Shown here: positions 55,116-63,911 of the stretch, piece after piece | How positions within the stretch are numbered: position 1 is the stretch's first letter | Layout of the letters: each line of letters opens with the position of its first letter | DNA from: Clostridium_AM tanneri | GTDB taxonomy: Bacteria > Bacillota > Clostridia > Clostridiales > Clostridiaceae | DNA length: 64,000 nucleotides | Reading direction: 5' to 3' | Assembly: GCF_033659955.1 (NCBI RefSeq) | Contig: NZ_JARUJP010000001.1 | Coordinates: 310,001 to 374,000, forward strand | Notes under the pieces: generated by a model | Told to the model about the DNA's origin: nothing | Seen by the model: the letters and a program-made list of their open reading frames with translations, nothing else | The model's database searches: none | Position numbers and translations under genes: made by a program

Positions 55116-55643
55116 TTATATTGTATTAAATTTATTACTGGTTAATATCTTTTTCATAATTAACATGTCTACATACTCATTATCAATACGATAAAAATTC
55201 TTTACCATTCTAACTGTTTCAAATCCAACTTCTTTCCAAAAACTAATATTTAGGGAGTCGTTTCTCGCTACTCTGGTGAAAAATATATCTGTACCATATT
55301 CCTCTGAAAAGTATTTAATTAATTCTTTAATTATTTTACTACCTAAATCAGTGTCTTTATAGTTATTATTAAGATAGAAAAACCAAATCCATACTTCATT
55401 AGGGTTTTTAAATTCCATTCTTCCCTTCAAAATTCCAATTAATTTTTCTCTTTTATTTACCTTTAGGAAAAACTCACATTCGCTTATATAGCTTTCCCAA
55501 AACCTTTCTGACAGCTCATCTAAATTGTCTATACCTCCTAAGAACTGTTTTTCAAGTTCCATACACATTTCTATCTGCGGCAAATCAACCTTTTCTATCC
55601 TCGACACACTGATATCTCCAAAATCTATATTTACATCTAACAT
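55116..55643 (-). CDS. GNAT-family N-acetyltransferase
   Basis: 175 residues with the acetyl-CoA fold: a YKDTDLGSKII segment corresponds to the Q/RxxGxG/A loop (here DLGSK, somewhat divergent), and NISFWKEVGFETVR is the usual C-terminal motif. Substrate unknown. Ribosome binding site GAGGTGG. Isolated between the SPOR-like gene and cheX. Confidence 0.8.
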   Translation of the reverse strand: MLDVNIDFGDISVSRIEKVDLPQIEMCMELEKQFLGGIDNLDELSERFWESYISECEFFLKVNKREKLIGILKGRMEFKNPNEVWIWFFYLNNNYKDTDLGSKIIKELIKYFSEEYGTDIFFTRVARNDSLNISFWKEVGFETVRMVKNFYRIDNEYVDMLIMKKILTSNKFNTI

Positions 55644-55761
55644 ACTTCCACCTCTTTACCGCTTAAAAATACATTAAATTTTAAATTCTACATTGGTCTT
55701 TAAATTCCTTTATTTTAATAAATTCTATATTTGCTGGCCAAATTACTAAAGAGATAATAAT

Positions 55762-55797
55762 AAAATTCCTGAACTATCATATAGCCCAGGAATTTTT
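55762..55797 (-). terminator. Terminator after cheX
   Basis: AAAATTCCTG (55762-55771) and CAGGAATTTT (55787-55796) with further pairing inside the loop (ACTAT/ATAG); A/T runs outside. Confidence 0.88.
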
Positions 55798-55811
55798 ACT
55801 ATTACTCTATT

Positions 55812-56279
55812 CTATTTATCGGAAAGTGAAATGTTTATTTCAAAAGAGTTACCATTCTCCATGGTAAGAGGTGCACATACTGAAGTAGATTTTGTTGTAG
55901 ATATCTCTATGTTATCTCCTATCATTATAGTAGGTGGTGTTATATCTAAAGCTATTTTTTTTGTAGAAAATATTGTTGCAGCATTTCCTGAAATCATATT
56001 TGCCAGTTCACTAATAGCGGATCTAGCCATGTCATCTAATTTAGATACAGGCATACCACACATCATACTGGAAGCAATACTACAAGCTGATTCATTACGT
56101 AAGTTAAAAATAACCTGTCCTTTCAAATCTCCTGCTATACCTACTATTATAACAACGTTATCTCCATTAAAGGACGAATTTCTTGAGAAAACTTTACCTA
56201 AAGTAGTTTTTGCATTAGCCACCTGGCTAAGCATATCCTGGGTAGCTTCTATAAATGGATTAATATACTCTACGTTCAT
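55812..56279 (-). CDS. cheX: CheX-like chemotaxis phosphatase
   Basis: CheX removes phosphate from CheY. 155 residues, full length. The catalytic E-x2-N pair is present as Glu91 and Asn94 in AISELANMISGNA. Start follows AGGAGG. No other chemotaxis gene is nearby, so it is an orphan; it could serve a distant che cluster or another response regulator. Divergent from the sigma-54 regulator. Confidence 0.9.
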   Translation of the reverse strand: MNVEYINPFIEATQDMLSQVANAKTTLGKVFSRNSSFNGDNVVIIVGIAGDLKGQVIFNLRNESACSIASSMMCGMPVSKLDDMARSAISELANMISGNAATIFSTKKIALDITPPTIMIGDNIEISTTKSTSVCAPLTMENGNSFEINISLSDK

Positions 56280-56633
56280 TGTAGTTCTTCCTCCTAATAT
56301 CTATCATATATCATTAAATTTATACAAAAATTATATTGTTTATATAAATTATTATACAAATTCAATGTAAATTCAACATAAAATTATATTATTTTGAATT
56401 CTAATATTTTTTGTATCAAAATGATTAAAATTCACAGCATTTTTTATCATTATGGGAATTTTTTTCTCATAATAAAGCTATTTTTTACTTAATATCATTA
56501 TGAAACAGTTAAATATTTAATATACTGCTAAAATATGTTACAATAATCTTATAAGTATTAATTTTTTGCACTTCTATATTAATTACTCACTAAATACAGT
56601 TCTTATGTAAAATAAAGCTTGGGGAGGCACTTT
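56280..56633. other. Divergent intergenic region, cheX / sigma-54 regulator
   Basis: 354 very AT-rich bases. A possible plus-strand promoter is TTTAAT (56516-56521), 17 bases, TACAAT (56539-56544), giving a leader of about 85 bases. A small inverted repeat ATTATGGG/CTCATAAT lies near 56450-56477. No -24/-12 element or ORF seen. Confidence 0.55.
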
Positions 56634-58064
56634 ATGAACGATTTAGAATTCTGGTCAGATATAGGCGATATGTGTAGAATAGATATGGATAGCATATTGG
56701 AATATGATATTTCTTCCTTTATACTTCAAGCTGTCTTTGACTCTTCAAATGATGGTTTAATTGTTACAGACGAAAATCTTTTGATAAAAAAAGTAAATAT
56801 TGCTGCAGTTAAAACTCTTGGTATAAAGGAAGATGTGCTATACGAAACCTATTTAAACAATATTCTTAAGGATGATATTATAAATACAATTCTTTTAACT
56901 GGAGAAAAACATTTTGATGAAGACTGCAGTTTTTACTCAAATGGAACCCAAATAAGGTGCTCCACCAATATTATTCCCGTTAGAGTTAGAGGTAAGAATA
57001 TTGGATTAGTTCTATCCTTACGAGATACTAAAAACTTACATAACATTGTTAACAAGGTTGTAGGATATAAGGCATCTTTTACCTTTGATGATATAATCAC
57101 CAGAACCGAGGAAATGAGGAATATAGTTGAGTTTGCAGAAAAAGCTGCTAAAACTAATTGTAATATACTAATCGAAGGACAAAGTGGTACAGGAAAAGAG
57201 GTGTTTGCACAGTCAATTCATAATTATAGTTCAAGACATCGTGGTCCTTTTGTTGCAGTAAACTGTGCTGCAATTCCAAGGGAATTAGTTGAAAGTGAAC
57301 TTTTTGGTTATGAAAAAGGCGCCTTTACAGGAGCATCTAAAGGAGGAAATCCTGGAAAATTTGAACTTGCTGACGGCGGAACTATATTCTTAGATGAGAT
57401 CGGTGAACTTCCTTTAGACATACAATCAAAACTTCTTAGAGTATTGGACAACCTTAAAATTGTAAGGGTAGGCGGTACTTATGAAAAAACCATTGATGTA
57501 AGAGTAATTGCTGCAACCAACAGAACTCTTACAGAAGAGATAGAAAACAAGAATTTTAGAAGCGATCTTTATTATAGACTTAGCGTGATGAACCTACACC
57601 TGCTGCCATTAAAAGAAAGAAAAGAAGATATTGAACCTTTAGCTCAATTTTTCATTACTAAATTAAATTCCAAAAACCCATGTAATCCTAAATACCCTGA
57701 TTCATCCTATATAGAAAAACTAAAAAACTACAGTTTTGATGGAAATATACGTGAACTTAGAAATCTAGTAGAAAGATCTTATTATCTTTGTGAGGATTCT
57801 TTAATTACTTCAAATATACTTAACAAGATAAGAACAGTAGTAACCCATACCCACGTAGTTTCTCCAGAACATAAGCACAATCATCCACATCCTAAGGAAA
57901 TACTTCCTTTGGAAATGGTTGAGAAAAACTGCATAAAGGAAGCACTTAAACACTGTGGTGGAAACGCTGTAAAAGCAGCAGTTTTGCTAAAGATAGGAAA
58001 AGCCACAATTTATAGAAAAATAAACAAGTACGGAATTGATTTAGATGATTTTAACAAACACTAG
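56634..58064 (+). CDS. Sigma-54-dependent transcriptional activator with PAS domain
   Basis: Enhancer-binding protein. 476 residues: PAS (about 30-135), AAA+ domain with Walker A GQSGTGKE (182-189), the sigma-54 contact loop GAFTGA (229-234) and Walker B FLDEIGE (252-258), and a C-terminal Fis-type helix-turn-helix. A linker near residues 405-420 holds six His in about 15 residues. ATG 56634 follows GGGGAGG; the in-frame TTG at 56619 lies before it. It faces the hyt operon convergently and is a plausible regulator of hydrogenase/formate genes, but no -24/-12 site was found inside the window. Confidence 0.93.
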   Translation: MNDLEFWSDIGDMCRIDMDSILEYDISSFILQAVFDSSNDGLIVTDENLLIKKVNIAAVKTLGIKEDVLYETYLNNILKDDIINTILLTGEKHFDEDCSFYSNGTQIRCSTNIIPVRVRGKNIGLVLSLRDTKNLHNIVNKVVGYKASFTFDDIITRTEEMRNIVEFAEKAAKTNCNILIEGQSGTGKEVFAQSIHNYSSRHRGPFVAVNCAAIPRELVESELFGYEKGAFTGASKGGNPGKFELADGGTIFLDEIGELPLDIQSKLLRVLDNLKIVRVGGTYEKTIDVRVIAATNRTLTEEIENKNFRSDLYYRLSVMNLHLLPLKERKEDIEPLAQFFITKLNSKNPCNPKYPDSSYIEKLKNYSFDGNIRELRNLVERSYYLCEDSLITSNILNKIRTVVTHTHVVSPEHKHNHPHPKEILPLEMVEKNCIKEALKHCGGNAVKAAVLLKIGKATIYRKINKYGIDLDDFNKH

Positions 58065-58088
58065 AAATATATTTATCCCTCATGAAAT

Positions 58089-58131
58089 AAAGTGGACAGT
58101 TGGAGAAGAATCTCATAACTGTCCACTTTGT
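58089..58131. terminator. Bidirectional terminator between the sigma-54 regulator and hytE2
   Basis: AAAGTGGACAGTT (58089-58101) and AACTGTCCACTTT (58117-58129), perfect 13-bp stem, followed by TTTGTTTT on the plus strand. Confidence 0.92.
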
Positions 58132-58132
58132 T

Positions 58133-58654
58133 TTAACTTATATCTTCATATTTAATTATTCTTAGAGCAGAAGTCGGACAAACCTCCATACAAGCTGGTC
58201 CTTGATCTCTATCTCTACAAAGATCACATTTGTTAGCAACTATCCTCTCTTTATCCTCAGCTCCACCTTCTTCACCAATACGCTTTAATCTGTCTTGGTA
58301 AACTTTCTCTCCATCCTTATACTGTGCAACTAGCTCAATTAATCCATATGGACAAGCCACTATACAGGTTTTACAGCCTATGCATAGATTTTCATCTACA
58401 ACTAAACAGCCATCCTTATTTTTTATGGCATCCACTGGACACACCTTAGCACAATGAGATTCTTCACACTGTCTACATTGAACTGGTGCACTCACCTTTG
58501 CTGTCTTAATTACAGTTAAACGAGGATTAAATTGAATATCTCTAGAATCTTCCTCAAAAATACTTGTATCTGAATGAGATACAACGCAGGCAATTTCACA
58601 AGTTCTACAGCCTATACATTTTTTAGGGTCAGCTACTACGAAGCGATTTGTCAT
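58133..58654 (-). CDS. hytE2: HycB/HytE-type polyferredoxin
   Basis: Electron-transfer subunit with four [4Fe-4S] sites. 173 residues. Cys groups CIGCRTCEIAC, CRQCEESHCAKVCP, CIGCKTCIVACP and CDLCRDRDQGPACMEVCP. Paralogue of the protein at 60142-60696. Last gene of the operon; in the hyt cluster of C. autoethanogenum such small ferredoxins flank the hydrogenase. Its ribosome binding site AAAGGAG lies within a duplicated hydrogenase tail. Confidence 0.9.
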   Translation of the reverse strand: MTNRFVVADPKKCIGCRTCEIACVVSHSDTSIFEEDSRDIQFNPRLTVIKTAKVSAPVQCRQCEESHCAKVCPVDAIKNKDGCLVVDENLCIGCKTCIVACPYGLIELVAQYKDGEKVYQDRLKRIGEEGGAEDKERIVANKCDLCRDRDQGPACMEVCPTSALRIIKYEDIS

Positions 58655-58658
58655 TACT

Positions 58659-58706
58659 AGATCTCCTTTCTACATTCATAATGTGTATGCAGAAGTTAGT
58701 GGCATA
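58659..58706 (-). pseudogene. Duplicated remnant of the hydrogenase C-terminal tail
   Basis: In the 72-bp gap after hytA the minus strand reads ...CH-stop-LLHTHYECRK..., matching the hytA ending SHELLHTSYKCRK over about 13 codons, with Glu changed to TAA. This looks like the leftover end of a second hydrogenase copy or a short tandem duplication. Confidence 0.55.
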
Positions 58707-58726
58707 ACATGGTTGGTATGTCAAAA

Positions 58727-60106
58727 CTATTTTCTACACTTATAACTTGTATGCAGAAGTTCATGGGATTTATGACCTAAAGGTTCTCCAAAGAACTCTT
58801 CATATATTTTCTTTATAGCAGGGTTTTCATGGGACTTTCTAATCTCTAAGTTTGCATCATGATTGTAAAGTCCAGCTTTTCTGTTATTATAAGCTAAATC
58901 CCTGTCTTCATCTAAAATTAGCTTTGGCTGTCCGCCTCCGCTTATACAGCCTTCAGGACAAGTCATAACTTCTACAAAATGCAAATCACATTCACCAGCT
59001 TTTACCTTTTCCATTAAAGGTTCAACATGTTTTAGTCCTGAAACTATTCCAACCTTTAACTTTAAGTCTCCAACTTCTACTTCTGCTGTTCTAAAGCCTT
59101 CTCCACCTCTTACAGCAGTCAGATCTACACTTGGTATAGCTTGCTTAGTTATAAGTTCATAGCCTGTTCTAAGAGCTGCTTCCATAACTCCACCAGTTAG
59201 ACCAAAAATAGTACCTGCACCAGAGTAATTTCCTAGTGGATTATCGAACTCTTCTTCAGGTAAGCTGTTGAAATCAATACCTTTATCTTTTATTAATTGT
59301 GCTAATTCTCTTGTTGTTATAGCCACATCTACATCTCTATAGCCACTATCCTGCATTTCCTCTCTGTCTGCTTCAAAAGGTTTACATGTGCATGGCATAA
59401 CGGATGCGCTAAACACTCTAGCTGGGTTAACATTATTGATTTTAGCACCATAGGTTTTAAATACTGCTCCAGCCATCTGCTGTGGTGATTTACAGGTTGA
59501 AAGATGGTCAATAAGTTCTGGATATGTTTGTTCTACATACTTAACCCATGCTGGACAGCAGGATGTAAACATTGGTAAGGTTCCACCTTCTGTTACCCTT
59601 TTTATAAGCTCAGTTCCTTCTTCCATTATGGTAAGGTCTGCAGTAAAGTTTGTATCATATACTCTGTCGAAACCTAATCTGCGAAGTGCCGCTGCTAGTT
59701 TTCCAGGAGTAAGTGTTCCTAATTGTAAGCCAAAATCTTCAGCTAATCCTACTCTTACTGCTGGTGCACATTGTACAACCTTAAACATATCTTTATTTTG
59801 TAATAAGTCACTAACTTCATTTACACGACCTTTATTAAAGGCTGCAAATATAGGCTCTTTTACGCTTTTTAACATTCCTCTATCATAGAGTTTTTTACTT
59901 CTAGGTGTTGGAATTTCCTCATACATAGGAGCATAGCCTTTACAAGTCTGTACACATTGTCCGCACATTACGCATTTATCTGCATTTATTTGCTGTGGCT
60001 CTCCTTCTTTGCCTTCTATTGCGTCAACAGGACAAACATCTGAACAACGTCTGCAACCTGTACATAATTCTTTATCTATATTTATTATGGCAGTATTTGT
60101 TGACAT
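58727..60106 (-). CDS. hytA: [FeFe]-hydrogenase catalytic subunit
   Basis: Reversible H2 oxidation/proton reduction. 459 residues: two N-terminal [4Fe-4S] sites (Cys15-18-21-25 and Cys45-48-51-55), then the H-cluster domain with L1 TSCCPAW (181-187), L2 MPCTCKPFE (237-245) and L3 EVMTCPEGCISGGGQP (379-394). The ligands Cys184, Cys239, Cys383 and Cys387 and the proton-relay Cys183 are all present. ATG 60106 gives proper spacing from AAAGGG; an earlier in-frame ATG at 60115 overlaps it. Gene order matches HytA of the electron-bifurcating complex. Maturases HydEFG are not in the window. Confidence 0.95.
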   Translation of the reverse strand: MSTNTAIINIDKELCTGCRRCSDVCPVDAIEGKEGEPQQINADKCVMCGQCVQTCKGYAPMYEEIPTPRSKKLYDRGMLKSVKEPIFAAFNKGRVNEVSDLLQNKDMFKVVQCAPAVRVGLAEDFGLQLGTLTPGKLAAALRRLGFDRVYDTNFTADLTIMEEGTELIKRVTEGGTLPMFTSCCPAWVKYVEQTYPELIDHLSTCKSPQQMAGAVFKTYGAKINNVNPARVFSASVMPCTCKPFEADREEMQDSGYRDVDVAITTRELAQLIKDKGIDFNSLPEEEFDNPLGNYSGAGTIFGLTGGVMEAALRTGYELITKQAIPSVDLTAVRGGEGFRTAEVEVGDLKLKVGIVSGLKHVEPLMEKVKAGECDLHFVEVMTCPEGCISGGGQPKLILDEDRDLAYNNRKAGLYNHDANLEIRKSHENPAIKKIYEEFFGEPLGHKSHELLHTSYKCRK

Positions 60107-60141
60107 CTCTAACATCCCTTTCTTTTCCGGATTTTTACATC

Positions 60142-60696
60142 CTACAGATTTTTGTTAAGGTTAAGTAACCCTAAAACCGCTTTAACATTACGATCTGTCT
60201 TATCTTCTTTTGGGGTAGCTATTTTTAAAGCATCTTTTGGACATGCCTTAATGCAATTTGGTGTACCACCAGCTTCTTTGCACATGTCACACTTATACGC
60301 CATTATAGTTAACTTACGGTCAATTCCGCCATTTACTACTTTTCCTACATACCTTGGTAATAAATCAATTGCTCCAACTGGACATACTAGACTACAAGTC
60401 TTACATCCTATACAAGCTTTATCATCTATTACTATACTTCCATCTACTTCAGTTATTGCTCCAGCTGGACATGAATTTGCACAAGGAGCATCTTCACAAT
60501 GTCTACACTGAATTTCCATAGCTGCATTTTTATTTTTTATAAAAAACAATCTTGGTATTATAGGGGTATCCATAGTACCTATTGTTGCACCTGTATTATC
60601 TTCTCTATGAGCTGCTGCACAAGCTACTTCACAGGATCTACATCCGATACACTTATTTGGGTCCCCCATCACAAAAGAGTTAAGATCTGGTTTCAT
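60142..60696 (-). CDS. hytE1: HycB/HytE-type polyferredoxin
   Basis: 184 residues with four [4Fe-4S] Cys groups (CIGCRSCEVAC, CRHCEDAPCANSCP, CIGCKTCSLVCP, CDMCKEAGGTPNCIKACP). Paralogue of hytE2 and 35 bp before hytA. Presumably wires the hydrogenase to a formate dehydrogenase or to ferredoxin. The C-terminal 20 residues beyond the last cluster are unique to this copy. Confidence 0.9.
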   Translation of the reverse strand: MKPDLNSFVMGDPNKCIGCRSCEVACAAAHREDNTGATIGTMDTPIIPRLFFIKNKNAAMEIQCRHCEDAPCANSCPAGAITEVDGSIVIDDKACIGCKTCSLVCPVGAIDLLPRYVGKVVNGGIDRKLTIMAYKCDMCKEAGGTPNCIKACPKDALKIATPKEDKTDRNVKAVLGLLNLNKNL

Positions 60697-60749
60697 TTAA
60701 CTTACCACCCTTCCTTAATTTCCAATTCTCAATTCTAAGTAACTCTAAG

Positions 60750-61508
60750 CTACAGCTCTAAACCTTCAAAAATATTTTTTATATTCTCTAAGCTAGCCTT
60801 TCTCTTACAATCTTCACAGAGGGCCTTTTCCATTTCCACTCCGGATCTCTTAAATGCAAATCTTAAGTGGTCTACAGTAGCAAATTCCTTACCACAGCTT
60901 TCACAAGCTTGTAACTTAAGCTTTTTGCCCCATATTTCTCTTTCTCCATCCTTGTCCACCATTTTTATTGCATTAGTTGGACATACATTTACACAAGCAG
61001 CACAACCTATACATTCTGGAGATGGGTCCTCAAATGGTGTAGATACCTTTTTAAAGATACCTCTGTCAACTGTGGATATAGCACCAGTGCCCATTTCTTC
61101 ACAAGCTCTTGCACAAAGCCCGCAAAGTACACAGTTTTCACTTCTATCAAGCTTAAATCTATTTACTCTCTCTTCCTCAACTCCAAATTCTGCTGCCATT
61201 TTCTTAAGTTCTTCATTCTCAGGACATCTAGCTTGAAGAAGCATGATTATATCTTTTCTCATTTCTCTTATTTTTTTAGAATTAGTTACAACTTCAACTT
61301 CACCTGTAATAGGGAATATACAAGATGTTACAACCTTTGCTCTTCCTCTGTCTATTACTTCAACTACACAAAGTCTGCAGCTTCCGAGCCCTGCAAGAGC
61401 GTCACTGTGACATAATGTAGGTATATATATGTTATTTCTTCTTGCCACTTGTAGTATATATTCACCATGTTCTGCTTCACATGCTTTTCCATCAATTATA
61501 ATTTTCAT
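60750..61508 (-). CDS. hytD: NuoG-N-like Fe-S subunit of the hydrogenase complex
   Basis: 252 residues: a plant-type [2Fe-2S] domain (Cys in PTLCHSDAL, GSCRLCVVEV and TSCIF, about 30-62), the NuoG-type helical segment, then two [4Fe-4S] groups CVLCGLCARACEEM and CIGCAACVNVCP. Unusual end: CESCG...CEDC (about 205-240), a possible zinc or rubredoxin-like knuckle. Between the NuoF-like and ferredoxin genes; matches HytD. Confidence 0.88.
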   Translation of the reverse strand: MKIIIDGKACEAEHGEYILQVARRNNIYIPTLCHSDALAGLGSCRLCVVEVIDRGRAKVVTSCIFPITGEVEVVTNSKKIREMRKDIIMLLQARCPENEELKKMAAEFGVEEERVNRFKLDRSENCVLCGLCARACEEMGTGAISTVDRGIFKKVSTPFEDPSPECIGCAACVNVCPTNAIKMVDKDGEREIWGKKLKLQACESCGKEFATVDHLRFAFKRSGVEMEKALCEDCKRKASLENIKNIFEGLEL

Positions 61509-61519
61509 AGCAGCACCCC

Positions 61520-63325
61520 CTATTTAACTTTAACTGCATTAAACTTACAAATGTTCATACAGTTACCACATCTTACACACTTGTCAGTATCAATTGTGTG
61601 AGGCTTTTTAATCTCACCACTGATAACGTCCACAGGGCAGTTCTTCTTACATAAGTCACAACCAATACACTTTTCTTCGTCTATGACAAAAGTTGTAAGC
61701 TCCTTACATACTCCTGCACGACATCTCTTATTTCTTATGTGCTCTTCAAATTCGTCTCTAAAATATCTAATAGCTGCTGCAACTGGATTTGGTGCACTCT
61801 TTCCAAGTCCACATAATGCTGCACTCTTTACAGTCTTACAAATTTTTTGAAGTTCTTCTATATCTCCTTCTCTTCCTCTTCCTTCACATATATCTGTTAA
61901 TATCTCAAGCATTCTCTTTACGCCTTCTCTGCATGGAACGCATTTTCCACAGGATTCTTCTGCAAGGAAGTTTAGATAGTATCTTACAACGTCAACCATA
62001 CAAGTTCTGTCATCCATAACGATCATACCGCCAGAACCCATCATAGAATCAGCCTTAACTAGAGTATCATAGTCTACTTGTAAATCTAAGTATTCCTCAG
62101 GCAGACATCCACCAGAAGGACCTCCTATTTGAACTGCTTTAAAGGCTCTATCATTTAGTACTCCGCCGCCGATATCATATATTATTTCTCTAAGAGTAGT
62201 TCCCATTGGCACTTCTACTAGACCTGTATTCTTAACTTTACCAACTAATGAAAAAGCTTTAGTACCTTTACTATCCTTCATAGTTCCTATAGAACTGTAC
62301 CATTCTCCACCCTTATTCATTATTATTGGAATATTAGCCCAGGTTTCTACGTTATTTAGTACTGTAGGCTGTCCCCATAAACCTTTTTCAGTAGTATGGA
62401 TATACTTAGCTTTTGGTTCTCCAACCTTTCCTTCTATTGAAGATAGTAATGCTGTAGATTCTCCACATACGAAGGCTCCACCACCTCTTACTATGTCAAT
62501 ATCAAAGTCAAAACCACTATTCATTATGTTTTTACCAAGATATCCTCTTTCTCTTGCCTGCTTTATTGCTAGCTTCATATTTTCAATAGCTAGTCCATAT
62601 TCATCTCTTATATATGCAAAGCCTTGGTTTGCTCCGATAGCATAAGCACATATAGCCATACCTTCTATAACACTGTGAGGGTCGCCTTCCATTATACTTC
62701 TATCCATGAAAGCACCTGGGTCACCTTCATCACCATTACACACAACATACTTTTGATCAGTATCTATACCAAATGCAGTTTTCCACTTACGTCCTGTTGG
62801 GAAACCTGCACCACCTCTTCCTCTAAGGCCGGATTTAGTTACCTCTTCTATAACATCCCCTTTTTTCATATCGAAGATTACTTTATGAAGGGCCTTGTAT
62901 CCATCTTTCTCTAAATAGTCTTCAAAAACAACAGGATCTATTTCTCCTACGTTTCTAAGTGCTATTTTTATCTGTCTTTTCATGAATTCACTTTGTTTAT
63001 GATTTCTTAATCTTTGTTTTGTTGAAGTTTCAAGGTAAAGAAGTCTATCAATAACCTCACCCTTCATTATTGTTTTTTCTACAATTTCCTGTGCATCTTC
63101 AAATTTCACCTTAAAGTAAGCAATATCATCAGGCTGAATCTTTACTACAGGTCCTTTTTCACATAGACCATCACAGCCTGTAGCTTTGAACTCATATTCA
63201 GCTTGCACATCAGCTGCTGCCCCTAATTCAGCTACTTTTTTCTTAAGTTCTTCATATAGCTCCATACTGTTTCTAGCTAAACAACCTGTTCCACAACATA
63301 CATAAATAGTTTTCTTTATACTCAT
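61520..63325 (-). CDS. hytB: NuoF-like NAD(P)H/FMN subunit (bifurcating hydrogenase, HytB-type)
   Basis: 601 residues. N-terminal thioredoxin-like [2Fe-2S] domain (CCGTGC and ATGCDGLCEKGP), the 51-kDa core with GRGGAGFPTG and NGDEGDPGAFMDR for FMN/NAD(P)H, an SLBB-like part, ESCGKCVPCREG for a [4Fe-4S] cluster, and two C-terminal [4Fe-4S] groups (CIGCDLCKKNCP, CVRCGNCMNIC). Start set at ATG 63325 after GAGGTGA; the GTG at 63328 overlaps the hytC stop. NAD versus NADP use cannot be read by eye; HytB is NADP-specific in C. autoethanogenum. Confidence 0.93.
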   Translation of the reverse strand: MSIKKTIYVCCGTGCLARNSMELYEELKKKVAELGAAADVQAEYEFKATGCDGLCEKGPVVKIQPDDIAYFKVKFEDAQEIVEKTIMKGEVIDRLLYLETSTKQRLRNHKQSEFMKRQIKIALRNVGEIDPVVFEDYLEKDGYKALHKVIFDMKKGDVIEEVTKSGLRGRGGAGFPTGRKWKTAFGIDTDQKYVVCNGDEGDPGAFMDRSIMEGDPHSVIEGMAICAYAIGANQGFAYIRDEYGLAIENMKLAIKQARERGYLGKNIMNSGFDFDIDIVRGGGAFVCGESTALLSSIEGKVGEPKAKYIHTTEKGLWGQPTVLNNVETWANIPIIMNKGGEWYSSIGTMKDSKGTKAFSLVGKVKNTGLVEVPMGTTLREIIYDIGGGVLNDRAFKAVQIGGPSGGCLPEEYLDLQVDYDTLVKADSMMGSGGMIVMDDRTCMVDVVRYYLNFLAEESCGKCVPCREGVKRMLEILTDICEGRGREGDIEELQKICKTVKSAALCGLGKSAPNPVAAAIRYFRDEFEEHIRNKRCRAGVCKELTTFVIDEEKCIGCDLCKKNCPVDVISGEIKKPHTIDTDKCVRCGNCMNICKFNAVKVK

Positions 63326-63327
63326 CA

Positions 63328-63816
63328 CTACTCACCTCTATATTCATCAAGAATTTCTTTTACCATTTTAGGTGTTAGGTTCCCATAGTATCTCTCATTA
63401 ATCATCATAACAGGTGCTATAGCGCAACATCCTATGCAGTTAACAGTATTAATTGAGAACTTAAGATCTTCTGTTGTCTGTCCAGCTTTAATACCTAGGC
63501 ACTTTTCAATCTCATCAAGAGCAACCATTGAACCTGCAACGTGACAAGCTGTTCCATCACATACAGTTACTATATATTCTCCCTTTGGTGTTAAGCTTAA
63601 AGCTTTATAAAAAGTTGCCATACCATATAACTTACTTACAGGTATATCTAAGTATTCAGCAAGAGTTTCTAATGCTTCTCTTGGTATATACTTATGCTTT
63701 CTTTGTATGTCCTGAAGTATAGCTAAAGTAAATCTCTGTTCCTTAGGATATTTTTCTATTACGTCTCTTGCACATAAGGAGTCATTTTGTAGAATTTCTT
63801 TTTGTGCCGCCTCCAT
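63328..63816 (-). CDS. hytC: NuoE-like [2Fe-2S] subunit (HytC-type)
   Basis: 162 residues of the 24-kDa family. Cluster ligands in CDGTAC and CIGCC (about 86-91 and 127-131). Conserved KLYGMATFYK segment. Start after GGGGG; first gene of the operon, 95 bp after fdhD. The stop codon abuts the hytB start. Confidence 0.93.
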   Translation of the reverse strand: MEAAQKEILQNDSLCARDVIEKYPKEQRFTLAILQDIQRKHKYIPREALETLAEYLDIPVSKLYGMATFYKALSLTPKGEYIVTVCDGTACHVAGSMVALDEIEKCLGIKAGQTTEDLKFSINTVNCIGCCAIAPVMMINERYYGNLTPKMVKEILDEYRGE

Positions 63817-63854
63817 AAATTAATCCCCCTTCTATTGGTAATTATATATAAACA

Positions 63855-63871
63855 GAATAGTATGACTATTC
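63855..63871 (-). terminator. Small hairpin between fdhD and hytC
   Basis: GAATAGT and ACTATTC around ATG, followed on the minus strand by TGTTTATATAT. Weak terminator or processing site; read-through from fdhD to hyt is possible. Confidence 0.4.
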
Positions 63872-63911
63872 CGCTTAACCCTTAACTAGAACTGATTAAA
63901 TATAAAACTTA

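Noticed and set aside
55831..56370. 179-codon open frame on the plus strand opposite cheX
   Set aside because: Antisense shadow of cheX; no ribosome binding site, skewed composition, and the opposite frame has clear CheX motifs.
58680..58715. TGGCATAACATGG as a sigma-54 promoter
   Set aside because: It is on the plus strand inside the operon of minus-strand genes and lacks the -12 TGC at the needed spacing.
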